Part shown: piece after piece, positions 10,117 through 19,102 of the stretch | How the letters are laid out: every line of letters starts with the position of its first letter | Position numbering within the stretch: position 1 is the first letter of the stretch | Assembly: GCA_036250225.1 (NCBI GenBank) | Contig: JAPZLL010000013.1 | Coordinates: 620,001 to 684,000 of the forward strand | DNA: 64,000 bases | DNA from: Cercophora sp. LCS_1 | Taxonomy: Eukaryota > Ascomycota > Sordariomycetes > Sordariales > Lasiosphaeriaceae | Direction of reading: 5' to 3' | Notes under the pieces: generated by a model | Database searches by the model: none | What the model was told of the DNA's origin: nothing | What the model saw: the letters and a program-made list of their open reading frames with translations, nothing else | Position numbers and translations under genes: made by a program

Positions 10117-11305
10117 TTCGCACCCAACCACCAGCTGGAACATCACGACGCCAACCATCGACAACAGCACATGGCCACCAACAGCCACCCAGTCCGGCCA
10201 GCCAACCTCCTGCAGCGAGTGGCATCGGGTGCTCGGTTGGGACACATGCCGGAGCATTGTGTTCCGCTATAGCTCATGGATGAGCATTGACGACTTCTTG
10301 GCCTGGAACCCGGCCGTTGGGCCCAACTGCGCTGGCTTGAACGTCAACACGTACGTGTGCGTGGGTATCACACCTCAGGCCCTGTACATGGTAGAGCTTC
10401 CCTCGGCGGCGACGAACCTCACCCCGCCACCCATGGTAACCTGGACATCCACGCCGCTCGGGACGCCTGACGCCCTGCCCTTCACGCCCACCATCTCCCC
10501 AACCCACGGGCCCATGCCGACCAACTGTGTCGAGCACTACCAGGCCAGAGCTAACCAGACATGTTCGGATCTCATTGCCGACTTTGGCTGGGGGCCCGTC
10601 GCCGAAGCCCAATTCTTCGCGTGGAACCCCGTTCTCGCCAACGACTGCGAGGCGGTGCTTGAGGGCCACTGGTATTGCGTTACTACGTTCGACGAGCCTC
10701 CAGAGCTTGAAGCCAGAACCGTCCAACCCATGCCATTACCGGCAAATACAACGTCTAAATACATCGTCTAGTATAAGGCCAACTATAGTAATATATGCTA
10801 GGACTTGGCCGATTTCTTTAGTAGATTTATTAAGGAGGAGTTCATCGACTGGAACCCCACCGTTGGAACGAACTGCAGCAATATTAAGGCCAACACATTT
10901 TACTGCGTGGCAGTGCCCAGCTCACCGACCACGAGAACAGCGCCGTTCCCCACCACCTTTGTACCGCCAATGTCGTCGACGCCGGTGTCTAGCTCAGGCC
11001 CCATCACCAGCGCGCCTCCTAGTTCGAGCAGTGCAGTGTCGACGAGTAGCGAGTCGGTCGCAACGCCACTGCCCACGCAACCAACAATGGTATTGGGTTA
11101 TCGCAGATTCTACGATGTGGAGACGGGGGACGGATATTGGGATATTACGAATAGCGCGGGGGTTGATCTTAGCGATTTCATCAATTGGAACTCGGGTGCC
11201 GGAGCCAATTGCTCGGCTTTGTGGGCGTCGGTCTATGTTTGTGTTGGGATTTCCGGGCCTGTCGCAACGTTTTCGGGCACGCCGCCTCTGCCGGTGCCGA
11301 CGTAA
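10117..11305 (+). pseudogene. four-LysM secreted protein gene with two in-frame TAG stops
   Basis: One frame from the acceptor before 10117 to the TAA at 11303-11305 encodes four LysM-like modules joined by Thr/Pro/Ser-rich linkers. Module 1 is CSEWHRVLGWDTC...FLAWNPAVGPNC...YVCVG; module 2 begins NCVEHYQARANQTC; module 3 ends IDWNPTVGTNC...FYCVAV; module 4 is GYRRFYDVETGDG...INWNSGAGANC...YVCVGI. TAG codons at 10769-10771 and 10799-10801 both fall inside module 3. Module 4 has lost the cysteines expected before RFYDV and after GDG. The signal-peptide exon is not found, although the 10117 acceptor (ACCCAG) suggests one existed. LysM proteins of this sort bind chitin fragments outside the cell and often sit beside subgroup C chitinases, as here. 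It is almost surely inactive unless spliced around the stops. Confidence 0.7.
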
Positions 11306-11606
11306 ATAGACCCCATGTTGGTAGCAGGGTAGCAGGGTGGAATTGATTGTTTGCTTCGTGCTGTTTTACGAGGATCGGGGTTGGCAGATGGAATTGATGT
11401 CGAGAAAATAAGGTGCGGTCCGTGCGTGGAGGATCGCCCCTCCCGTCGCCGAGAGCGAGAAAGGCTTGGCGCCGCCGTTTGACTTTCCCTGCACTGTGGG
11501 ATCCTGGCTCCCACTTCCCGTTTCCAACGGGACGAGCCCTCCCAGGTTCTCTGAGCATTCCAACGCCACCTACAAGTCCAACAAAACCTCAAGCATCCAA
11601 CCCGGC

Positions 11607-12032
11607 ATGGACAGTCTCACTACAGAAGGGCATCCGCCGGCCCCCGGCGAATCTCGCCAGAAGCCCAGCCTACCCAAACTCCAGTCCATCGCCCCCGTGT
11701 TCTCAACCGCAAATCTTCCCCGCTGGCTCAATCACTACCGCGCACTCGGCTTTGAAGTGCGGAGCTACAGTGATGAGTACGGATTCGCAACGAAAGACGG
11801 CATTCAGCTGCACGTCGCTGTCAACCCTGATCATGACCCGCTAAAGACCGCTGGCTGCGCCTATGTTTATGTCGAAAACGCCGACACTGTTTACGACGTC
11901 TGGTCAACCGTGGACGGCGGTCGGAGTGTGGCCCCGGTCGATACCCCGTATGGCCTTCGGGAGGGCGCGCATCACGATCCCGACAACAATTTGTTGCGGT
12001 ATGGCTCAAGGATAGCGATTGGCAATGCTTGA
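11607..12032 (+). CDS. VOC-superfamily (glyoxalase/bleomycin-resistance-like) protein
   Basis: A single exon of 141 residues starts at ATG 11607-11609; the frame is open upstream to 11466, but the added part has no domain character. The sequence fits one VOC module: IAPVFSTANLPRWLNHYRALGFEV, then YGFATKDGIQLHV, CAYVYVENADTVYDVW, and the closing DTPYGLREGAHHDPDNNLLRYGS. The metal positions of the family (a His or Gln in the second strand and a Glu near the end) can be placed at the His of QLHV and the Glu of LREG. Its likely role is metal-dependent chemistry or binding of a small hydrophobic compound in the cytosol; the family also includes pure binding proteins such as bleomycin-resistance factors. 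It lies 3' of the LysM pseudogene on the same strand with no clear link. Confidence 0.75.
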   Translation: MDSLTTEGHPPAPGESRQKPSLPKLQSIAPVFSTANLPRWLNHYRALGFEVRSYSDEYGFATKDGIQLHVAVNPDHDPLKTAGCAYVYVENADTVYDVWSTVDGGRSVAPVDTPYGLREGAHHDPDNNLLRYGSRIAIGNA

Positions 12033-12274
12033 GAGGCCAGTTACGATGGGATCCTGGGTACTCTCGGGATTGCGATGTGGTTCAGTATTGGCGGTCTAGA
12101 TATCTATCTTCGCTCATTCCAAATCCGCTTCTGCCCATCAGAATCATGACGGGACGGGACCTTTGAGCCCCACCATCCGGCCGCAGAATTTCAGCCTGGC
12201 ACCCCTCGTCAGTACAAGGCCTTACAGACTGTGTAACAAGGGCCTGCTTGCAGGGCTTGGAATGATGTTCAAAT

Positions 12275-12574
12275 TTGCAGATAACTTTCGATGACCTCAA
12301 AAAACATCTAGGATACAGAACGACCTGCCTAAAACCCCCCAGACTGCTCCTTACCAAATCGGGGTTAATCAGTACTGGTACCATGGAAACGAAACCGAGG
12401 GACATGATCTACATCCTGCATGGAGGGAGGGTTCCCTTCATCCTGCGGCCCGCTTTACATCGACAAACGGGGACTGGAGAGGCTCTTACCTACGTTGGAC
12501 ACGCCTACGTCCATGGCGTGATGGACGGAGAGGCGTTTAACGACGATTTGTCCCAGTGGGTGACTCTGGTGTGA
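12275..12574 (+). pseudogene. relic of a HET protein C-terminal end
   Basis: The frame contains LLLTKSGLISTG, ETKPRDMIYILHGGRVPFILRP and YVGHAYVHGVMDGEAF, then a TGA. This is the standard end of HET proteins, where a strand with a conserved Gly-Asp precedes a GG-x-VPF-x-LR strand and the YVHGxMDGEA block. Nothing upstream to the VOC gene encodes the HET catalytic-like N-terminal part, so only the tail survives. The nearest HET N-terminal piece, at 3.8-4.5 kb, is on the other strand and is not joined to it. Confidence 0.6.
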
Positions 12575-13062
12575 TGACAAGCCGAGGACCAAATGTTGGA
12601 AGAAATTGTTCAACGTACACTTCATTGGTTGAAACCAGTTACCAGGACAATTCTGGCAACTCCTTGGTATGTCACTAAAGCACTTTGTGATTAAAATCGC
12701 AATGCTGGTGTCAAAGTAGGTAATCACAAAACAATGGACTTCGACTTCGGGTTTCGTAAGCGAATGCTACCTCAAATCCTTACGCGATACGGCGATGATG
12801 GCGAAAAGGACGCCACCAACTGAACAATCCTGTTCTCATCGGCAACGCCTTCCCCGGACCGCTTAGCGCATGCAGTCAGCAACCATGGGTCGACCCAACA
12901 CGACAAGAGCCAGACTATTTGCAAATATTGGATCCTTCCGACTATAAATCCTTGACCATCATCCCGATTCTTCAACTTCATATTCCATAACCAAACAACC
13001 TCATAATTACAACATCGACCAAACATCCCTCATCCCAAACAACACAACACAAAACACCAAAA
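12575..13062. other. intergenic, DUF302 gene upstream region
   Basis: No gene is visible. The last 90 bases before 13063 are rich in C and A, as in a fungal 5' leader. Confidence 0.5.
12943..12948 (+). promoter_or_regulatory. TATA box, DUF302 gene
   Basis: TATAAA lies 115 bp before the start codon at 13063 and is followed by a C/A-rich leader without ATG, a good fit to a fungal core promoter. Confidence 0.5.
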
Positions 13063-13711
13063 ATGCACCTCCCATCCCTTCTCCTCCCTCTCCTCCTCAC
13101 CCTCGCGGCCGCCAAACCCAAAGACCCAAGCCCCATCTCAGACCGCAAAATCACAATCACCCACCGCACCATCACCTCCAACCGCACCTTTGCCGAGACC
13201 CGCGCAGCCCTCGAATCCGCCATCCCCCTGCTCAACAACACCTTTAGCGATCTCCTGCGCGCAGGCAACTCAGCCGGCGCGCTCGAGGCCCTCAAGGCCC
13301 TTCCCGCACTCAACAATTTCAGCCCGCAGCCTCGCAACTTTGGGTTGCTCGTGACGATTTACAACATCACGGGCAAGAACGCGATCCAGTACGACATTGG
13401 GAATCCGTATACGGCTAGCAAGTTTGTGCGGTACGATCTTGAGGGGAGCGTACGTCTTCTGCCATGAGGAAATGTAATGGGAGGAGATTGCTGATCGATG
13501 ATGACAGGTCTACGCGCCCATCCGGGTCTCGCTGTTGGAGCAACCGGCTGGCAAGGTCAAGTTTGTCTATGATCGGCCGACGACGACGTTTGGGCAGTTT
13601 GACGATCCCAGGATTGATGTGACGGCCAAGGCGTTGGATTATGAGTTGACGCAGTTGTTCCTGTTTGTGGGCGGGTGGGAGTCTGAGTGGCCTGTTCCTG
13701 CTTTGCCTTGA
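13063..13711 (+). CDS. secreted DUF302-like protein (TT1751-like fold)
   Basis: Exons 13063-13449 and 13508-13711 join across a 58-nt intron (GTACGT...ACAG) to give 196 residues. A signal peptide (LPSLLLPLLLTLAAA) is followed by a single DUF302-like domain: ITITHRTITSNRTFAETRAALE, NFGLLVTIYNITGKNAIQYDIGNP, then YDLEGSVYAPIRV over the splice junction and FVYDRPTTTFGQFDDPRID. The join recreates the usual YxLEGxVYAPxR motif, which supports the splice. The family has a TT1751-like alpha/beta fold and no agreed biochemical function. The short C-terminal tail ends in proline-rich residues. The A/C-rich leader and TATA box upstream suggest it is well expressed. Confidence 0.75.
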
Positions 13712-14101
13712 GTTTGGTAATACTTGGCAAGTCCCTGCTAAAGGAAACTAACTGCACGTCTGTAATTCAAAAGACTATCTCTCTTAAAGGAAGGGGTTCG
13801 CTTCATACCCATTCAGAGGCATGAAATACTAACCCCAGAGGTCTTGATGATATTATCTTCGTGTTGAAAAGCAAATGTGCCAGTCTTGGATCATTTAGCG
13901 TGCGGTTTCTTTTTGTCACCCGCTTTGAAAGGTCGGGAGATTGACAGGTAAGTTTGTCTTGTAACGGCTGTTTTGGACACACAAGCGGCAAGACCTGAAT
14001 CTATCATACATGGGGAGTCTAATTTAAGGTACCTTGCACGACATGCAACCCGCTTGCGGAAGTTGCCAAAGACATGTTAGTAGTACAGCAAAGGGATCCG
14101 G
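13712..14101. other. intergenic between convergent genes
   Basis: This is the shared 3' space of the DUF302-like gene and the Hsp70-like fragment. I see no gene. Confidence 0.4.
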
Positions 14102-14255
14102 TCAGTTGAACTTGGCCTCGACCGTGCCCATGGCCGCACCATCAATCTCTAGGGAAAAGGTCATGAGCGCTGACTTGAGGGTGACAACCAAGTCATAGTG
14201 GATTTCAAAGCTGCGCAAGTGGGATGTTCATCAGCGCAAAGTACCTTATGGAGTG

Positions 14256-14325
<70 letters not shown>

Positions 14326-15204
14326 CTCACTAAGGGTTACCGTCCTGGCCTATCAAGGATGAGACAAAAAAAACATCGGCCGTGTTAGTCATTGCAAGCT
14401 TTTGCGTTGGACGTGGTGGAAGGACTCACCAATTCTTCTCACGAAGCGGCTTTTGGGAACAGATTGCAGGTCGGAGCGAACCTCGCAGTTTCGCCCAATT
14501 TTGTCTCCCTTGGAGTAGTGAATCGGCGCGTGTCTGGTAGGTAGATGGATGCGTCAGGCTCAGCAAGGTAGATCACCTTATGGGTGCGTTCCCGCCAAGA
14601 TGGAAAAAAGTGCAAAGCACGGGCATGGCGTGGTGAAATTGACTTACGGATCAGAGCATTCGATGAGATAGTCGGTGAATATGAGGTCGTCCGGGGAGAA
14701 ATCCTCGTCCAAAGAACGATAGAAGGGGAACTTGATCTCTTGATCACGAGCGATATCATCTCCAATGTTGATGAACTACGTCATCTAGCGGTCGGCTGCG
14801 TCAGTATTTCTCCCGCGCGCTCGCCGGATAAGGTACGTGACGAGGTGGAAAAGTCATTGGTTGCCTACCCGGTAAGCCTTGGCTTTGCTAGTGTATTTGT
14901 TGCACACTTTCTCGACATCGGCGTCGATGCGGGCATCGTAGTTGGACCTTGCCTCGGTCCCGTAATGCTTTGTCGCTGAAGTGGCGACGACGGCAGCTTC
15001 CTGCGGCAGTCTGCTGAGGGCTGCTCCCCTGTTGCCGTGGCGAAATTGCGTCAGTGGCGGTGCACTGCTGCCACGTTTCCTCGCGTTGTCCGACCGGGTT
15101 TTCCTGGCGTCTGGCGAATTGCTGGGTCGGTTGTATGGCCGTTTGGGTTCTTTGTGTAGTTTGCTTGCCCGATGTTTGGTTCGACACAGCGCTGAGTGTC
15201 GCAC
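14102..15204 (-). pseudogene. Hsp70-like protein, C-terminal region only
   Basis: Five exons join in frame: 14869-15204, 14648-14775, 14430-14533, 14331-14349 and 14102-14210, about 231 residues ending in TGA. From residue 80 on it follows the C-terminal half of the divergent Hsp70-like proteins common in filamentous fungi: KHYGTEARSNYDARI, FINIGDDIARDQEI, FPFYRS, DLIFTDYLIECSDPHAPIHY, then FEIHYDLVVTLKSALMTFSLEI and a final GTVEAKF. The whole ATPase domain (about 380 residues) is absent. No ATG occurs in this frame; the first 80 residues are basic, glutamine/arginine-rich and unlike anything I know. Exon 4 is only 19 nt. All splice sites are good, so the loss looks recent, or the fragment is joined to an upstream exon I cannot see. 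The family call is from memory, so it is only moderately secure. Confidence 0.5.
14261..14322. repeat. (GA)31 microsatellite in an intron
   Basis: An uninterrupted GA dinucleotide run of about 62 bases fills the centre of intron 4 of the Hsp70-like fragment. On the coding strand it is a pure TC tract starting eight bases after the donor GTGAGTAT. Confidence 0.95.
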
Positions 15205-15265
15205 TGGGATCTACAGAGGCTTGGTTGGGACAGATGCGGGGATTCCGAGGCTTTGAGAGTTACTG

Positions 15266-15273
15266 TATTTATA
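15266..15273 (-). promoter_or_regulatory. TATA-like element upstream of the Hsp70-like fragment
   Basis: TATAAATA on the minus strand lies about 60 bp before the open frame of the Hsp70-like fragment. No ATG in the right frame follows it. Confidence 0.3.
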
Positions 15274-15422
15274 ATAACCGTGAGGTTCTCGCGATTTTGA
15301 TAGACGTTCATCATCACCATCATCGATATTCTTCAATTGGCATCACATTTTACACTATCCAAAGCCACTCGAGCTCTATTTCGGCCAGATCATTCGCACG
15401 CAGTCAACAATCATCATGAACA

Positions 15423-15795
15423 CAGCACTCTCACGAGCACCCCGCAGTACAAGAATGCAAGGCAGCCGTCTTTGCCACAGGAGCAGGCAGCTTCCCTGGG
15501 CCAGGGGACTACACAGAGTGCTGCTTCACCATGACCGGCACCGCCCAGTTCCGGCCCGGTGGAACAGCCAACCCGCGCATTGGCCGGGTCGGGGAGGTGG
15601 AATACGTCGAGGAGGCGAGGGTGGAGATGCTGTGCATTGGGGAGACGGCCACGAGGAAAGCGATCGCGGCACTGAAAAGGTACATCATCTCCTATTTTGT
15701 GATGACTGTGTTCGAGAATGGCCTAGTTGACATGATGCAGTGTACACCCTTACGAGGAGCCTAGGTACACGGTTTATCAGCTCGGGGATTTTTGA
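15423..15795 (+). CDS. NIF3/YqfO-CutA-like small domain protein, 5' end unresolved
   Basis: Exons 15423-15679 and 15741-15795 (61-nt intron, GTACAT...GCAG) give a continuous frame: VQECKAAVFATGAG, GDYTECCF, GTAQFRPG, ANPRIGRVGEVEYVEE and, across the join, VHPYEEPRYTVYQLGDF and TGA. This matches the CutA/PII-like domain inserted in NIF3/YqfO proteins, which also exists as a lone protein of about 110 residues in fungi; the HPYEEP-x-Y-x-VY end is diagnostic. The usual first strand (a hydrophobic FFVP-type start) is not readable in frame. An ATG at 15416 lies in another frame, so there may be a one-base slip or an upstream exon. Function: probably metal or nucleotide binding; unknown in fungi. 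Confidence 0.6.
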
Positions 15796-16136
15796 GGGCA
15801 AAAATTGGGGAGGCAGATCTTGGTGTTGTTTAGTACCTTCATGTAATATCCTTTCGTCCCGGGCTGCACCTAAATACCACGACAAAGCTCCGGTTTCCAC
15901 CGCCTTGACCTGGCCCACGGCCTAGGCAACAGAACGCGGCAGGACGTGTGACTGGGACATACACGCATCACAACAGTGCCAAGAACTTTAAGAGCCCCGT
16001 AAGGGGTTGAACATTTCCGAACATCCACAAATGAAAACGGGGGTGTGAGGTCCACGGAGAATCCTTTCCCAATGTCAAACATTGTCCAGTCATTTCACAG
16101 GCCGAACACCCTGCTTTCTCCGGATTCTCCGTCGTG
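15796..16136. other. intergenic between convergent genes
   Basis: Short 3' space between the NIF3-like and ClpB-like genes. I see no gene. Confidence 0.4.
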
Positions 16137-18221
16137 TCATGCATCCAAAACGACAATCTCACCTCGGGGCCCGACATCCACAACATATTCCTCGCATGAA
16201 CTTGCGCCAACAACATTGCTCTCCAAATACTTTTTCACCACGGCATTCCTGACTCGTCTCTTCACAGCTGCCTCCAAGCTTCGAGCCCCGGTATTAGCGT
16301 GATAATCCTTGCGTGCAAGATCCCTGCAGAGTGCTGTTTCGTTACGAAACCGAAGGTTCACGGCGCCGATGAGTTGGTTCTGCTGCACGGCCTTTGGTTG
16401 TTTCATCGAGGCGGCGAGGTCGAGGAGATACTTGTGAGCGATAACTGCTTGTTCATGGGCAGAAAAGGGAAGAAAAGGTGTGATGCAAGAGACTCGGCCG
16501 GCGAAGGGGTACTGTCATTGTTAATTGGCGAAACCGCGCACTGGAGATTGACAAGCTTACACCAAACTTGGCTTCCAGCACGCGGCCAAGGCGATCTTGG
16601 AGGCCCGCGGCAACCGAATGTCCCGTATCGGAACATAATATGGATGAGACATCTCGATTCTCAAAATAGCCCATTACCGTCTCGTCCAATGTGTTGCAGG
16701 CGACGACCCAAATGACACCAGAAGCGTTGATGGGGCGATTGTTACGACGGTCGACATACGTTCCTGTGGTGTGAAGATCAGTTCGCCATGACCCTTCCAA
16801 GACGGTAAGAGGTCACCGAACGACAACAGAAAAAGAATACCAACCTTCACCAAAGGGAATCAGCAACGTCTCCCGGACCTCCCGCCCAGCCTTGTCAAAC
16901 TCATCGAGAAAAACCAAAGCCCTCTCTCCGCTGTGACCCGCAAGGAAGTTGTTCAATGGCGATCCGACTTCGCATCCCACAAACGGTGCTCTTGCCCCGC
17001 ACAGATCGGTTTCCCTCTTCATGCTCGCCATATCCAGTCGTAGCGTGTCTAGTGACATGAGCTCGCCAAGCATCTTGCCCACCTCGGACTTGCCATGGCC
17101 ACTCGGCCCGGCGAAGACGAGGATGAGAGGCTTGTTATCTTGGATGACGAGGTGACTGAGTATTTGGTCCAGCAAAAGCCGTAAAGCGTACTCCTGGCCG
17201 ATGATGAACTGATGCAGGCCAAGAAGAGGCGTGATTTGGAGGATTGAGGCGGCGTTCTTGAGTCGCGCTGATGGGGGCTTGCGGCGGGCGTGGCGGTCGA
17301 GGATGTAACGCTGGCTTAGGTTGAGATGTTTATTCAGCAATATTTGCAGTTCATCGGTACACCATGCTTGGTTTCGGGCCGGTGGGGATGTTTGCTCGTG
17401 AAGCAGGTGCTCTTCGTCTGGGAAGGGAATCAGGAGTTTCCGCGGGGTGGCGGAGGTATCAGCGCCCAGTGGGACGAGAGTTTTAATAAGGAGGGTGGTG
17501 TCTTGGTCTTTCTTGGCGCCCATGAGAATGACAAAGGCAACCAGAGGTATCATGGATGGATGGAGATAGGCGTTGATGTTTCCGCCGCTGGCAACCCATG
17601 TGCGAATGAGGCCAGGATTGTTGCTGTCGGCGACGTAGAATATGGGCGGAATGCCCTGGATGTCTTGGTTGATGTGCTCAAGGAGACGCTTGCCGTCGAC
17701 ATGAGAGAGGTATTGCTTCATTGATTTGTTGGAAAATTGGCCTTTTTGCAGGACACAAAGCAGCCTGTTAATATCGAGTCTCCCTCCAATGGATTCGCCA
17801 GGGGTGAATTTCCGGGGTGCTCTCGGATCTTGCAGAGAGGGCAAAGTCAACCAAGCTGGAATGTCCCTAGAGCTGGTACCTAGGCCCTCATCTGCCGAGG
17901 CTTCTCGAGCTGGGGATGGACTTGGTGTTGCATTTAGTGCCCCACTTGAGGTGCTGGTTTCGCTGTCTGTTGACGATGCGCGTGTTCTCCTTCGTCCTCT
18001 CGCAGATTCTGGGGGATCTACCACCTCTAACCTCGTCAGCTCCGGAACCGCTCAGACTAGGGCCGAGAGGGACCACGGTTTTTTACCTGGTGCGTCTGCG
18101 TCGACATCAAACCTAGAACTGAACCCAATCTTAGGTCCAGCGTCACCTCTGCGGTTACCTAAGTCTACATACTTGTCACCTTGCCGCTGGTCGAACTCTT
18201 TGTAGGATATGTTACGAAGGG
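16137..18221 (-). CDS. ClpB/Hsp104-type single-AAA+ ATPase, start codon unresolved
   Basis: Exons about 18087-18221, 16845-18026, 16561-16763 and 16137-16511 join in frame (introns 60, 81 and 49 nt), at least 630 residues. An N-terminal disordered Ser/Arg-rich part is followed by a helical, ankyrin-like region (LLEHINQDIQGIPPIFYVADS, LIRTWVASGGNINAY). Then comes one AAA+ module of the ClpB D2 kind: Walker A GPSGHGKSE (17083-17109), Walker B ALVFLDEFDK (16891-16920), sensor 1 in VVACNTLD, an arginine finger in AGRV, and sensor 2 GARSLEAAVKR in the ClpB C-terminal domain. There is no first AAA ring and no ClpB middle domain. The first intron has a clear GCTGAC branch site. The 18024 codon is GTG, so translation must start upstream; no in-frame ATG is visible to 18236. 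Expected role: ATP-driven protein unfolding. Confidence 0.8.
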
Positions 18222-18628
18222 CTGCAGCAGAGAGCGATCAGCCAACGAAAAGAGACAGGCATAAGCCAGAGGTGATGATGGTTTTGTACTTCACAACAAT
18301 CAAACTTTGAGAATATTCAAGAGCATCACGAAAGAAAAGTTACAATAATGGTTGCAGCTTAGGGCGAAATTCACCGGTATTCAGCTTGATGAGGGGCAAA
18401 TGATTGCTCCCATGAGTGAGCCGGACGGCTATCGGAACGTGATGGAGGGGAACGGGAACAAGCTAATGCAAGCCACTCCTCATCTTGGATCGTGGTTGTC
18501 CAATGACTGCACAGGAGGCGTTCCTGACGCGACCTGAAGGTCACCATCCCCGCTTCACGGTTCAGCTGAAAACCAACAACCTATACATCGCTTGTCTCTC
18601 ATAAACCCCGTCCAAGCATTGTGAGCCA
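18222..18628. other. intergenic
   Basis: This region is upstream of both the ClpB-like gene and the 18.6-kb frame. It may hold the missing first exon of the former; ATG 18256-18254 on the minus strand opens a frame that does not match. Confidence 0.35.
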
Positions 18629-19102
18629 ATGGTGCCAACCTTGATGAAAACTTCGGACACAATGGACGCTCACCAGAATTCGGCTGAGCCTCCATCTTCC
18701 AGTTCACAAGCGCCTCAACAGGCCAACACAACCCGGCAAACCGCGAACAGCGCCGATAAGGCTGTTACCGGCACAATGAAGGTTCCCCGCCCAGTTGAAC
18801 TCCTACTCGAAGAACCAGACAACGCGAGAGAGGTAGCGCGCGTATCGGAGCTGATACGAGAGCTGTACGGCTTGGATAACGCGATTTGGGTCCTTGAGAA
18901 TTCGAGTTTCAAAGTCCAAAGGGGTGACTTGACCATCCTGGACAAGTGAGAAAAGGCAAATGACATCTTTGCCGAGATCAAGAAGAGCATTGCTAAGTGG
19001 AAGACGGACGAGAGCAAACGAAAGTGGAGTAGGGAGGAGGCGAGAGAAGTGATAGACATTGAGATCTTGTTGGAGGGAATCCCGGAGGGGAGGTATCGGT
19101 GA
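18629..19102 (+). pseudogene. unknown helical protein gene with one in-frame TGA
   Basis: From ATG 18629-18631 the frame runs 106 codons to TGA 18947-18949. It then continues in the same frame for 51 more codons to TGA 19100-19102. Both halves are charged and helical (VELLLEEPDNAREVARVSEL before; DIFAEIKKSIAKWKTDE and REEAREVIDIEILLEGIPEG after), and the composition does not change at the stop, so I read it as one 157-codon gene interrupted by a nonsense mutation (CGA or AGA to TGA). The first 50 residues are Ser/Gln/Thr-rich. I recognise no family. It could instead be a 106-residue protein with chance coding-like sequence after it. Confidence 0.4.
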
